Under the pieces are notes generated by a model. The model was not told where the DNA came from. It was given only the letters and a program-made list of their open reading frames with translations, and ran no database searches. The position numbers and the translations under genes were made by a program. Shown in pieces: positions 1-5,762 of a stretch of 7,341 bases of DNA. This stretch comes from CAYQJC01 sp964417825 (GTDB lineage: Bacteria; Patescibacteriota; Minisyncoccia; Minisyncoccales; CG1-02-41-26): assembly GCA_964417825.1 (NCBI GenBank), contig CAYQJC010000027.1, positions 1 to 7,341 of the forward strand, given 5' to 3'. The stretch's first letter is position 1. Each line of letters opens with the position of its first letter.

Positions 1-75
1 AAGAAAAGAAGAAATACATCAAAAATACTTAAAGATTATTTAAAAAGGCATAAGTTGTACCCCCGTAACGACTGA
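1..75 (+). CDS. Possible C-terminus of an intron-encoded homing endonuclease (partial, frame uncertain)
   Basis: The lysine-rich, A-rich start of the window may be the 3' end of an ORF nested in the intron. Frame 1 stays open to a TGA at 73-75 and would end in KILKDYLKRHKLYPRND, so its stop would overlap the P7 5' strand. Frame 2 closes at 41-43 (ending QKYLKII) and frame 3 at 28-32 (ending KKKYIKNT), and neither can be excluded. Group I introns at this 23S site are known to encode LAGLIDADG enzymes (I-CreI in the Chlamydomonas chloroplast), and the ORF there lies upstream of P7, which suits this position. No LAGLIDADG motif falls inside the window, so the family is an inference from the site alone. 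The fragment could equally be non-coding intron sequence. Confidence 0.3.
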   Translation, partial: KKRRNTSKILKDYLKRHKLYPRND

Positions 76-228
76 TCCCGAAAGGGTGAGATAGCAGGGA
101 GGGAGAAAAGCCTTAAACTGCTATCAGACGTCAGCCCCCTGTTAAATATTGATTTCTTATAACTCATTTTGAGGTATTTAACAGGGTGAAGATATAGTCT
201 ATGCCATAAGTAATTATGGAATTACATG
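1..228 (+). ncRNA. Group I intron (IA-like), 3' portion, in 23S rRNA at site L2593
   Basis: Self-splicing intron interrupting the 23S rRNA gene; its 5' half lies upstream of the window. Visible core elements in order: the R element with the P7 5' strand (GACT, 70-73, within GTAACGACTGAT); a GAAA-capped hairpin CCCGAAAGGG (77-86) and a second stem GATAGCAG/CTGCTATC (90-97 with 118-125), placed where subgroup IA introns carry P7.1 and P7.2; the presumed P3 3' strand (about 126-136); P8 as a perfect 12-bp stem (137-148 with 175-186); the S element AAGATATAGTCT (189-200) with the P7 3' strand AGTC (196-199); and P9 CCATAA-GTAA-TTATGG (204-219), capped by a GNRA-type loop. The last intron base is G228, as expected for the terminal omega-G. 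C229 starts the exon sequence CGTGAGACAG, equivalent to E. coli 2594 onward. The order resembles the phage T4 td intron core. The IA subgroup assignment is inferred from the two extra stems. Confidence 0.9.
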
Positions 229-512
<284 letters not shown>

Positions 513-537
513 TTCTTTGGGGATATCTCCAGCCAGT

Positions 538-563
538 AATCATTGTCAATCATTGTCAATCAT
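538..563 (+). repeat. 10-nt tandem repeat in the 23S-5S spacer (2.6 copies)
   Basis: AATCATTGTC occurs twice in perfect tandem (538-547 and 548-557), followed by a partial third copy AATCAT (558-563). It lies in the transcribed spacer between 23S and 5S rRNA. No function is apparent; replication slippage in a non-conserved spacer is the simplest explanation. Confidence 0.85.
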
Positions 564-586
564 AGTGAGATTTAAATTGGGAGATA

Positions 587-703
587 CTGATGGGGACTAT
601 GCTGGAGTTGTTCCACCTGTTCCCATTCCGAACACAGAAGTGAAATACTCCAAGGCCGATGGTACTCCGCTTTCAGCGGGGGAGAGTAGGTAGTCCCCAT
701 CAG
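587..703 (+). rRNA. rrf: 5S ribosomal RNA
   Basis: This is a complete 5S rRNA of about 117 nt, a component of the large ribosomal subunit central protuberance. It contains the conserved block TTCCACCTGTTCCCATTCCG, then AACACAGAAGTGAAA, GCCGATGGTA and the GGGGAGAGTAGG segment of the 3' arm. Helix I closes the molecule through CTGATGGGGACT (587-598) paired with AGTCCCCATCAG (692-703). Complementarity continues outward without interruption to 577 and 713, so the mature ends are uncertain by a few bases. It sits about 75 nt downstream of 23S, in the usual bacterial 23S-5S order. Confidence 0.95.
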
Positions 704-723
704 TGTCTCTCAAAGAGAGTAGG

Positions 724-748
724 AGGAGTAGGGAAACTACTCTTTTTT
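724..748 (+). terminator. Rho-independent terminator of the rRNA operon
   Basis: The stem GAGTAG (726-731) pairs with CTACTC (737-742) across a GGAAA loop and is followed directly by six T residues (743-748). It lies about 20 nt beyond the 5S gene and before a fresh promoter, so it separates rRNA transcription from mreC. Confidence 0.85.
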
Positions 749-765
749 ATTTCTCTTAGATTCTT

Positions 766-771
766 TATAAT
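766..771 (+). promoter_or_regulatory. Putative -10 box of the mreC-mreD-mrdA operon
   Basis: A perfect TATAAT lies 29 nt before the mreC start codon, immediately after the rRNA terminator. A transcript would begin near 778 and have a leader of roughly 23 nt. The matching -35 position falls on the T tract of the terminator (TTTTTT), which is poor, so promoter strength is uncertain. No clear Shine-Dalgarno sequence lies between 778 and 800. Confidence 0.5.
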
Positions 772-800
772 TAATTAATAAAATAATCCGGAACCTTAAT

Positions 801-1628
801 ATGAAATTAAAGAGATTCCGAATTTTACTAATAATCTTGCTGATTGCCAGTTTACTTATTCTAAATAGATTTGCTAGAGGTCCAATAAAAAACTCATTCT
901 ATATAATCACCTCACCTGTTAGTAAAATTTTTTGGCGGGCTGGTGAAATTGTTTCTGGGAGTATTAACACTTTATTTGAGATTAATAATCTTAAGATCCA
1001 AAATCAGCAACTTTTCAAACAAAATCTTAAGTTAATCCAAGAGATTAACCAGCTAAAACATCTTTATCAAGAAAACGAAACTTTAAGAAAAGCCCTTGGA
1101 CTGGAACTTAATAGGAAGTTTGAGCTAACTTTAACGAAAATAATAGCCGAAGATTTGAATCAGGATTTTATTTTAGTTCTGGGAGGAGAAGATTTAGGTA
1201 TCAAAGAAAACATGGTAGTAATAACCGAAGAGAATGTTTTGGTGGGTAAAGTTAGTGAGGTGTTTTCGAATTTTTCAAAAGTAAAATTAATCACAGCTAA
1301 AGATTTTGTTTTTGATGTTCTGATCCAAAAAAGGGGAATTCAATCCGAAGAAGAGTTTTCTGAAAGGATGTTAGGGTTGGCTAAAGGAGATGGAAATCTG
1401 AAACTGAAACTCCAATTGGTTCCAAAAGAAATTCAACTAAAAGAGAAAGATATTGTCAAAACAACCACTTTAGGTGGCACCTTTCCTGAAGATCTTTTAG
1501 TTGGGGAAATAAAATACCTCAAAAAGAGGGGAGTGGAGCCTTACCAGGAGGGAGAGATAACTCCTTTCTTTACTAAAAAACAGCTTCAATACCTATTTTT
1601 TATAAAAAGTCCTCTTCCAATAAAATGA
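801..1628 (+). CDS. mreC: Rod shape-determining protein MreC
   Basis: MreC is a bitopic membrane protein that scaffolds the elongation machinery: it links cytoplasmic MreB filaments to MreD and activates PBP2/RodA in the periplasm or outer-face space. The 275-residue product has a basic N-terminus, one membrane segment at about residues 8-22, and a coiled coil at about 60-98 rich in N/Q/L/E. The two-lobed beta domain typical of MreC follows. Family signatures include ILVLGGEDLGIKENMVVIT (124-142), NVLVGKVSEV (145-154) and the C-terminal TTTLGGTFPEDLLVGEI (221-237), which matches the usual pattern around G-x-F-P-x-x-L-x-V-G. Its length is close to the B. subtilis protein. The ATG at 801 is chosen because it gives a complete TM segment and suits the upstream -10 box. 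The stop overlaps the mreD start by 4 nt (ATGA). The usual upstream partner mreB is absent; the rRNA operon lies there instead. Confidence 0.93.
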   Translation: MKLKRFRILLIILLIASLLILNRFARGPIKNSFYIITSPVSKIFWRAGEIVSGSINTLFEINNLKIQNQQLFKQNLKLIQEINQLKHLYQENETLRKALGLELNRKFELTLTKIIAEDLNQDFILVLGGEDLGIKENMVVITEENVLVGKVSEVFSNFSKVKLITAKDFVFDVLIQKRGIQSEEEFSERMLGLAKGDGNLKLKLQLVPKEIQLKEKDIVKTTTLGGTFPEDLLVGEIKYLKKRGVEPYQEGEITPFFTKKQLQYLFFIKSPLPIK

Positions 1629-2128
1629 AAAAATATTTTATCTCGATCTTAATTTTTTTATTTTTAGTCTTGTTCCAGCAAAGCTTTCTCAGTCACTTTA
1701 AGATTTTTGGTTCTCAGTTAAATTTGATTTTAGTTTTTATTTTTCTCCTATCGTTTGAGTCAAAAGATAATTTCTATCTTTTTGCTGGAACTTCAACAGG
1801 TATAATTTTAGACCTTTCAGCTAGTTCACCTTTTGGAACTTTTACCTTAACTTTTGTATTTTTTGGATATTTAGTTAAAGAATTGACGAAATTTTTCCAA
1901 AAATCTAATGCTCTCTCTATTTTTTTAATTTTCTTTTTTAGTTTTTTTGTATACCAAATTTTACCTCCTTTTTTTGGAGGAATTCTAGATTTGATTTTTA
2001 AGAAAGAATTTACTTTCCATCTGAAATTAAGCTTTACCACTTTTTTCTTAGAGTGTTTATTTAATTTTCTTTTACTATTTATCTTATTAGTGATCACGAG
2101 AAAATATGAACTTTTTCCCAAGACCTAA
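1625..2128 (+). CDS. mreD: Rod shape-determining protein MreD
   Basis: MreD is a polytopic inner-membrane protein of the elongasome that partners MreC. The 167-residue product is extremely hydrophobic and Phe/Leu-rich, with about five predicted membrane segments (roughly residues 3-20, 31-46, 50-84, 97-118 and 132-160). The hallmark GIILDLSASSPFGTFT (59-74) matches the conserved MreD pattern G-x-x-x-D-x-x-x-x-x-P-F-G. Length fits the family (about 160-170 residues). It starts in an ATGA overlap with mreC and has no Shine-Dalgarno of its own, pointing to translational coupling. Its 3' end overlaps the PBP2 gene by 23 nt in another frame. MreD is poorly conserved in sequence, so the call rests on topology, motif and position together. 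Confidence 0.9.
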   Translation: MKKYFISILIFLFLVLFQQSFLSHFKIFGSQLNLILVFIFLLSFESKDNFYLFAGTSTGIILDLSASSPFGTFTLTFVFFGYLVKELTKFFQKSNALSIFLIFFFSFFVYQILPPFFGGILDLIFKKEFTFHLKLSFTTFFLECLFNFLLLFILLVITRKYELFPKT

Positions 2129-4133
2129 GAAAAAACCGAATAAAGAAATTGAATTTGAGGAAATTTTTCTGGATAAATTATTAAGAGAGAAAGAGGCGGA
2201 AGATGAAGTTTTATCCAAAAGATTAGAGGCGCCAGTGGGAAAGTTAAATTTTTTCATCCTTCTCTTATTGGGAGTTTTTTTAATTAGCCTTCTATTATTT
2301 TTTTCTTTCAAGCTTCAAATTAGAGAGAGTAACAAGTACCGATTGCTTGCCCAAGAAAATAAATATTTAACTCTGCATCTCTCATCAGAAAGAGGAATGA
2401 TTTATGATCGCAATATGCATCAGCTTGCTTTCAACGAGGTGAATTTTGACTTAGTGGTGGAGAAATCTCAACTTCCTTCCGATCTTAAAAAAAGAGAAGA
2501 CCTCTTGAAAGAGATTGCGGTAATTTTTGATGAGAATATCAATGAATTAAGAGAGAAAATAGAAAAAGAAAATAAAGATCAAGATGAAATTTTATTAAAA
2601 AGAAATATTGATCATCGTAGCTTAATTCTTTTTGAAGCAAATTCTCAAGAACTTCCCGGTTTTAAGATAAGAAAGCGGATTATAAGAAATTATGAGGGGC
2701 CAAAAAGTTTGAGTCATATTGTCGGATATCTTGGCAAGATTTCTTCGGAAGAATTAAAACAGTATCAGGGTTATGAAATCGGAGATTACATTGGCAAAGA
2801 AGGAGCGGAAAGAACATATGAAGAAGTTCTAAGAGAAAAGAAAGGTGAGATTCAAATCGAAAGGACCGCTGAAGGTAAAGAAGTTTCAAAGAAGATAGTT
2901 AAATTTCCTCAATCCGGTTCAAATTTAGTTTTAACTTTGGATTTTTCTTTACAGAAAAAAGCAGAAGAAGTTCTCAGGAATGTATTAAAGGAAGTTGGAA
3001 GTGAAAAAGGAGCGTTAGTAGCTTTAGATCCACGAAATGGTGAAATTTTAGCTTTGGTCTCTTTACCCGCTTTCGATAATAATCTCTTTGCTCGGGGCGT
3101 CACCTTCGAGGAGTTTCAGAAAATTAATCAAGATCCTCTCAAGCCTCAATTAAATAGAGTGATTGGGGGAGTTTATCTTACCGGTTCAACAATTAAACCA
3201 TTAATTGGAGTGGCAGCTTTAGAAGAAGATATTATTACCGAGAATACAAAACTCTATTGTCCTTTAGAGCTTTGTCTCGAACACAAATACACAGGAGAAC
3301 CCGAGTGTTACGGAGACTGGACCTTTCATGGTTGGACTGATATTCGAAGGGCAATAGCAGAGTCAGTTAACCCCTTCTTTTATATAATAGGAGGTGGTTA
3401 TACTGCTCCTCCTTCATCAAGTATTTTTTTTGATCCAAGGTTACCTCGAAAATTTAAAGGGTTGGGGGTGACGAAAATTGGCGAGTATCTCCGCTTGTTT
3501 GGCTTGGGAGAAAAAACTGGGATAGATTTGCCAGGGGAAGTAGTAGGTAGAGTTCCTACTCCTGAATGGAAAGAGAAATATTTTTCTGATCGGCCCCGAG
3601 AGCAGCAGATTTGGTATTTAGGCGATACTTACAACTTATCTATTGGCCAAGGTTATCTTTTGGCTACCCCCTTACAGATTGCCACTGCTTTCCAAGCAAT
3701 AGCTAATGGAGGAAAGATTTATAGGCCAAAAATAGCAAAAAAAATTTTGGACCCAGATAACAACCTAAAAAAAGAATTAAAACCAGAAATCTTAAAAGAA
3801 AATTTTGTCATGGAAAAATCTCTTCAGATTGTTAGAGAAGGAATGCTCAGGGCCGTAACTTCTCCAGCGGGTTCTGCTCACTCTTTAAGTAGTTTGCCGG
3901 TCTCGGTGGCCGCAAAAACAGGAACTGCTCAGATCTATCCTAAGAAAGAAATTTATCACAACTGGGTTACGGTTTTTGCTCCTTATGAAAATCCTGAGAT
4001 TTTGTTAACAGTAGTCATTGAAGAAGTAAAAGGTACCAGAATCGCTGCTCAAAAAGTAGCCAAAGAAATTCTGGATTGGTATTTCAGTGCCGATAAAATT
4101 CAAAATACTTTTGACAATGATGTTTCAATTTGA
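2106..4133 (+). CDS. mrdA: Penicillin-binding protein 2, peptidoglycan D,D-transpeptidase
   Basis: This class B PBP crosslinks peptidoglycan stem peptides during side-wall growth, working with MreC/MreD and a SEDS glycosyltransferase (RodA). The 675-residue product has a charged cytoplasmic leader (1-46), one membrane anchor (about 48-70), and a dimerisation/pedestal domain containing SSERGMIYDRN (93-103) and IGKEGAERTYEEVLREKKG (229-247). The transpeptidase domain carries all three catalytic motifs: STIK (nucleophile S361, K364), SVN (420-422) and KTG (604-606). Between the first two motifs is a segment with C385, C390, H393 and C401 just before DWTFHGW, which may bind a metal or form a disulfide. 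Length is slightly above E. coli PBP2 (633). The ATG at 2106 lies inside mreD; the next Met is residue 98, beyond the TM segment, so this start is secure. No adjacent rodA is present; a regulator gene follows after 87 nt. Confidence 0.94.
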   Translation: MNFFPRPKKKPNKEIEFEEIFLDKLLREKEAEDEVLSKRLEAPVGKLNFFILLLLGVFLISLLLFFSFKLQIRESNKYRLLAQENKYLTLHLSSERGMIYDRNMHQLAFNEVNFDLVVEKSQLPSDLKKREDLLKEIAVIFDENINELREKIEKENKDQDEILLKRNIDHRSLILFEANSQELPGFKIRKRIIRNYEGPKSLSHIVGYLGKISSEELKQYQGYEIGDYIGKEGAERTYEEVLREKKGEIQIERTAEGKEVSKKIVKFPQSGSNLVLTLDFSLQKKAEEVLRNVLKEVGSEKGALVALDPRNGEILALVSLPAFDNNLFARGVTFEEFQKINQDPLKPQLNRVIGGVYLTGSTIKPLIGVAALEEDIITENTKLYCPLELCLEHKYTGEPECYGDWTFHGWTDIRRAIAESVNPFFYIIGGGYTAPPSSSIFFDPRLPRKFKGLGVTKIGEYLRLFGLGEKTGIDLPGEVVGRVPTPEWKEKYFSDRPREQQIWYLGDTYNLSIGQGYLLATPLQIATAFQAIANGGKIYRPKIAKKILDPDNNLKKELKPEILKENFVMEKSLQIVREGMLRAVTSPAGSAHSLSSLPVSVAAKTGTAQIYPKKEIYHNWVTVFAPYENPEILLTVVIEEVKGTRIAAQKVAKEILDWYFSADKIQNTFDNDVSI

Positions 4134-4169
4134 TAAACTATCAATATCAACACTACATTCTCTGTATAT

Positions 4170-4218
4170 TTAATAGATAATTAATAGATAAGATAATTAT
4201 TAACTCAATCTATTAATT
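4170..4218 (+). promoter_or_regulatory. Candidate operator: three TTAATAGAT sites before the rrf2-like gene
   Basis: TTAATAGAT occurs exactly at 4170-4178 and 4181-4189 (direct, 11-nt period), and its reverse complement ATCTATTAA at 4208-4216. The second and third copies extend to an 11-nt perfect inverted pair (4179-4189 with 4208-4218) spaced by 18 nt. A GATAAT (4192-4197) that could serve as a -10 box lies between the arms. Position directly upstream of an Rrf2-type DNA-binding protein suggests autoregulation, which is inference. AT richness raises the chance of coincidental matches. Confidence 0.4.
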
Positions 4219-4220
4219 CA

Positions 4221-4634
4221 ATGAAACTAACAACCAAAAGTGAATATGCCTGTTTGGCCCTTATTGATTTATCCGAAAATTACCATAAGGGATTTATTAA
4301 AATAAAAGACATTTCAAAAAGAAAAAAAATACCAAAGAAATATCTGGAGCAAATATTAATGATTTTAAATAGAGCAAGATATCTAAGAAGCGAAAGGGGA
4401 GTGAGAGGAGGATACAAATTAGCCAAGCCACCAACCAAAATATCTGTTGCTGAAATAATTAGATTAATGGATGGAGCCATAGCTCCTGTTGAATCGGTAA
4501 GCAAATATTTTTATTACTCAACGCCAATTGAAAAAAACAAACAATTATTAAACTTATTTAAGGATATAAGAGATTATGTCGCCAATAAGTTAGAGAAAAC
4601 CACTTTCGGAGATTTAATAAAGAAAAAGAAATAA
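4221..4634 (+). CDS. Rrf2-family winged-helix transcriptional regulator lacking Fe-S cysteines
   Basis: This is a DNA-binding regulator of the Rrf2/IscR/CymR family, probably a cytoplasmic dimer. The 137-residue product has the family start KLTTKSEYA (2-10), the HTH recognition region ISKRKKIPKKYLEQIL (31-46), the wing RSERGVRGGYKLAKPP (56-71) and the end of the dimerisation helix KLEKTTFGDL (123-132). The segment APVESVSKYFYYSTPIEKN (88-106) is homologous to the part that in many Rrf2 proteins holds three cysteine ligands of a [2Fe-2S] cluster. Here those positions are Ser or other residues (S92; S100/T101; N106/K107), and the only Cys is C11. It therefore probably senses something other than an Fe-S cluster, or acts constitutively. 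Neighbouring TauE suggests sulfur-related regulation, as in CymR, but that is inference. No Shine-Dalgarno is evident, and the local GC of about 29% is low. Confidence 0.9.
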   Translation: MKLTTKSEYACLALIDLSENYHKGFIKIKDISKRKKIPKKYLEQILMILNRARYLRSERGVRGGYKLAKPPTKISVAEIIRLMDGAIAPVESVSKYFYYSTPIEKNKQLLNLFKDIRDYVANKLEKTTFGDLIKKKK

Positions 4635-4720
4635 TTTTTTTATCTTAAATCTATATTAAATCGATAGGGAAAATAAGAAATAAGGTTTGTTCTTTGCTAA
4701 TTTAATAAAATATAGGAAGA

Positions 4721-4726
4721 AAGGAG
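4721..4726 (+). promoter_or_regulatory. Shine-Dalgarno deciding the start of the small ORF
   Basis: AAGGAG lies 8 nt before the ATG at 4735. It favours that start over an in-frame TTG at 4687, which has no ribosome binding site. A weak -10-like TAAAAT lies at 4706-4711 with no convincing -35 box. Confidence 0.75.
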
Positions 4727-4734
4727 CTGAAAAA

Positions 4735-4911
4735 ATGAAGCAAGTATTAAAAAAAATATGGGATTGGTTAAAAAAAGAGGCAGACCAGATAGGACTAGCT
4801 TATACTTGGTCAGAAGTTGGGTTCTGGATAGATCGAGAAGAATTTATTAAACAATTCGGAAAAGGAAAATCATCCCCCAAAAAAAGAGAAGAGAAGGGAG
4901 AAGAAGAATGA
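4735..4911 (+). CDS. Unrecognised 58-residue protein coupled to the TauE/SafE gene
   Basis: I do not recognise this family. The product is 58 residues: an amphipathic, Trp/Lys-rich N-terminal helix (MKQVLKKIWDWLKKEA), a central part with aromatic residues (AYTWSEVGFWIDREEFIKQF, 22-41), and a highly charged Lys/Glu-rich tail (42-58). There is no signal peptide, no true membrane segment and no cysteine, so it is probably cytoplasmic or attached to the inner membrane surface through the amphipathic helix. It has a strong AAGGAG at 8-nt spacing, and its stop overlaps the exporter start in an ATGA, both arguing that it is truly translated. Tight coupling suggests an accessory or regulatory subunit of the exporter, or a translational leader for it. 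Both options are inference. Confidence 0.7.
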   Translation: MKQVLKKIWDWLKKEADQIGLAYTWSEVGFWIDREEFIKQFGKGKSSPKKREEKGEEE

Positions 4912-5648
4912 ATGAAAATATGATTATCTTCATAGCGGTAGGATTTTTCGCTCAGATAATTGATGGGGCATTGGGTATGGCCTACGGGGTGACCTCAAAC
5001 AGTTTCTTGCTCTTTCTCGGCATACCGCCGGCTATGGCGAGTGCTTCGGTCCACTCGGCGGAGATTTTCACCAGTGGAGTATCTGGACTCTCGCACTTAA
5101 AGTTTGGCAATGTCAATAAATCCCTGTGGAAGAAACTCCTTATTCCAGGAGTAATTGGAGGAGTTCTGGGAGCTTATGTTCTCTCATCTATCCCTGGCAA
5201 GGTAATAAAACCATTTATTGCCACCTATCTCCTTATAATGGGCCTGATGATATTTTGCAAAGCACTCAGAAAAATTCGCGAGAGAGACGTGAAAACAAAA
5301 ATTTTCCCATTAGGAGTAGCTGGTGGATTCTTTGATGCCATAGGAGGTGGTGGCTGGGGACCGATAGTGACCTCTACCTTAGTGGCAAGGGGAAACAATC
5401 CCAGATTTAGCGTAGGGACGGTCAATCTTGCTGAGTTTTTTGTAACTCTAGCTGAAGCTGCGACTTTCTTTACTCTGCTTAGATTGGTACATTGGAAGAT
5501 AATACTCGGTTTGATGATCGGTGGGGTAATTGCTGCTCCAATGGCTGCTTATATCTGCAAAAGATTGCCAGCTCGAGTGTTGATGTTTATAGTAGGAGGC
5601 TTAATTGTGGGTTTAAGTTTGAGAACTATATATCTAGTTGTTCTATAA
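4908..5648 (+). CDS. TauE/SafE (TSUP) family sulfite/organosulfonate exporter
   Basis: This inner-membrane transporter belongs to the TauE/SafE family (formerly DUF81), whose studied members move sulfite, sulfoacetate, thiosulfate or related anions. The 246-residue product is hydrophobic throughout, with roughly seven to eight membrane segments. It shows the internal duplication typical of the family: GFFAQIIDGALGMAYG (12-27) with SVHSAEIFTSGVSG (47-60), mirrored by GVAGGFFDAIGGGGWG (136-151) with TVNLAEFFVTLAEA (171-184). The conserved D-x-x-x-G-x-G and H/N-x-A-E elements recur in both halves. A good Shine-Dalgarno, AAGGGAG (4894-4900), lies 7 nt upstream, and the start overlaps the preceding stop. 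Hand-counted GC of about 45% contrasts with about 29% for the upstream regulator, which may reflect a different origin. The substrate cannot be told from sequence; sulfite is a family-level guess. Confidence 0.9.
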   Translation: MNENMIIFIAVGFFAQIIDGALGMAYGVTSNSFLLFLGIPPAMASASVHSAEIFTSGVSGLSHLKFGNVNKSLWKKLLIPGVIGGVLGAYVLSSIPGKVIKPFIATYLLIMGLMIFCKALRKIRERDVKTKIFPLGVAGGFFDAIGGGGWGPIVTSTLVARGNNPRFSVGTVNLAEFFVTLAEAATFFTLLRLVHWKIILGLMIGGVIAAPMAAYICKRLPARVLMFIVGGLIVGLSLRTIYLVVL

Positions 5649-5654
5649 AAAGAG

Positions 5655-5690
5655 GCCTCGGCTCTTTTTCAAGCCGAGGCATTTTATTTT
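5655..5690 (+). terminator. Rho-independent terminator after the exporter gene
   Basis: GCCTCGGCT (5655-5663) pairs perfectly with AGCCGAGGC (5672-5680) over an 8-nt loop and is followed by ATTTTATTTT. It begins 7 nt after the exporter stop. An alternative overlapping stem AAAAAGAG/CTCTTTTT (5647-5654 with 5662-5669) is possible but is excluded when the GC-rich stem forms. On the opposite strand the GC-rich stem is also followed by CTCTTTTT, so it could work in both directions. Confidence 0.93.
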
Positions 5691-5725
5691 GATAAATTTT
5701 TTTTATTTTGAGGTATATTTGATAA

Positions 5726-5755
5726 TTGAAAATTAATATTATAAACTTATATAAT
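5726..5755 (+). promoter_or_regulatory. Promoter of lysS, probably giving a leaderless mRNA
   Basis: TTGAAA (5726-5731) and a perfect TATAAT (5750-5755) are separated by 18 nt, a strong sigma-70-type arrangement. The expected transcription start, about 7 nt past the -10 box, falls at about 5762, directly against the ATG at 5763. No Shine-Dalgarno precedes that ATG, which agrees with leaderless translation. Confidence 0.7.
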
Positions 5756-5762
5756 AAAGTAT

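Noticed and set aside
1774..2311. Minus-strand frames of 115 and 74 residues opposite mreD and the start of the PBP2 gene
   Set aside because: They are Lys/Asn-rich mirror translations of Phe- and Leu-rich membrane segments, without ribosome sites or recognisable domains.
2680..3103. Minus-strand frames of 69 and 64 residues inside the PBP2 gene
   Set aside because: They overlap a full-length, motif-complete PBP2 and show no family features.
4130..4144. TTGATA-AAC-TATCAA inverted repeat at the PBP2 stop as a terminator
   Set aside because: The stem is short and AT-only with a 3-nt loop, and no T tract follows.
4280..4504. Minus-strand frame of 74 residues opposite the Rrf2 gene
   Set aside because: Shadow of a well-supported regulator gene.
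4687..4734. TTG start extending the small protein to 74 residues
   Set aside because: No ribosome binding site precedes the TTG, whereas the ATG at 4735 has AAGGAG at 8-nt spacing.
801..5648. Recoded TGA (code 25) as in Gracilibacteria/SR1
   Set aside because: mreC, the PBP2 gene and the small ORF all end at TGA in the expected places, two of them within ATGA overlaps.
5126..5692. Frames of 66-69 residues, on both strands, within and past the exporter gene
   Set aside because: They overlap a complete TauE/SafE gene in other frames, and one runs into the terminator hairpin.
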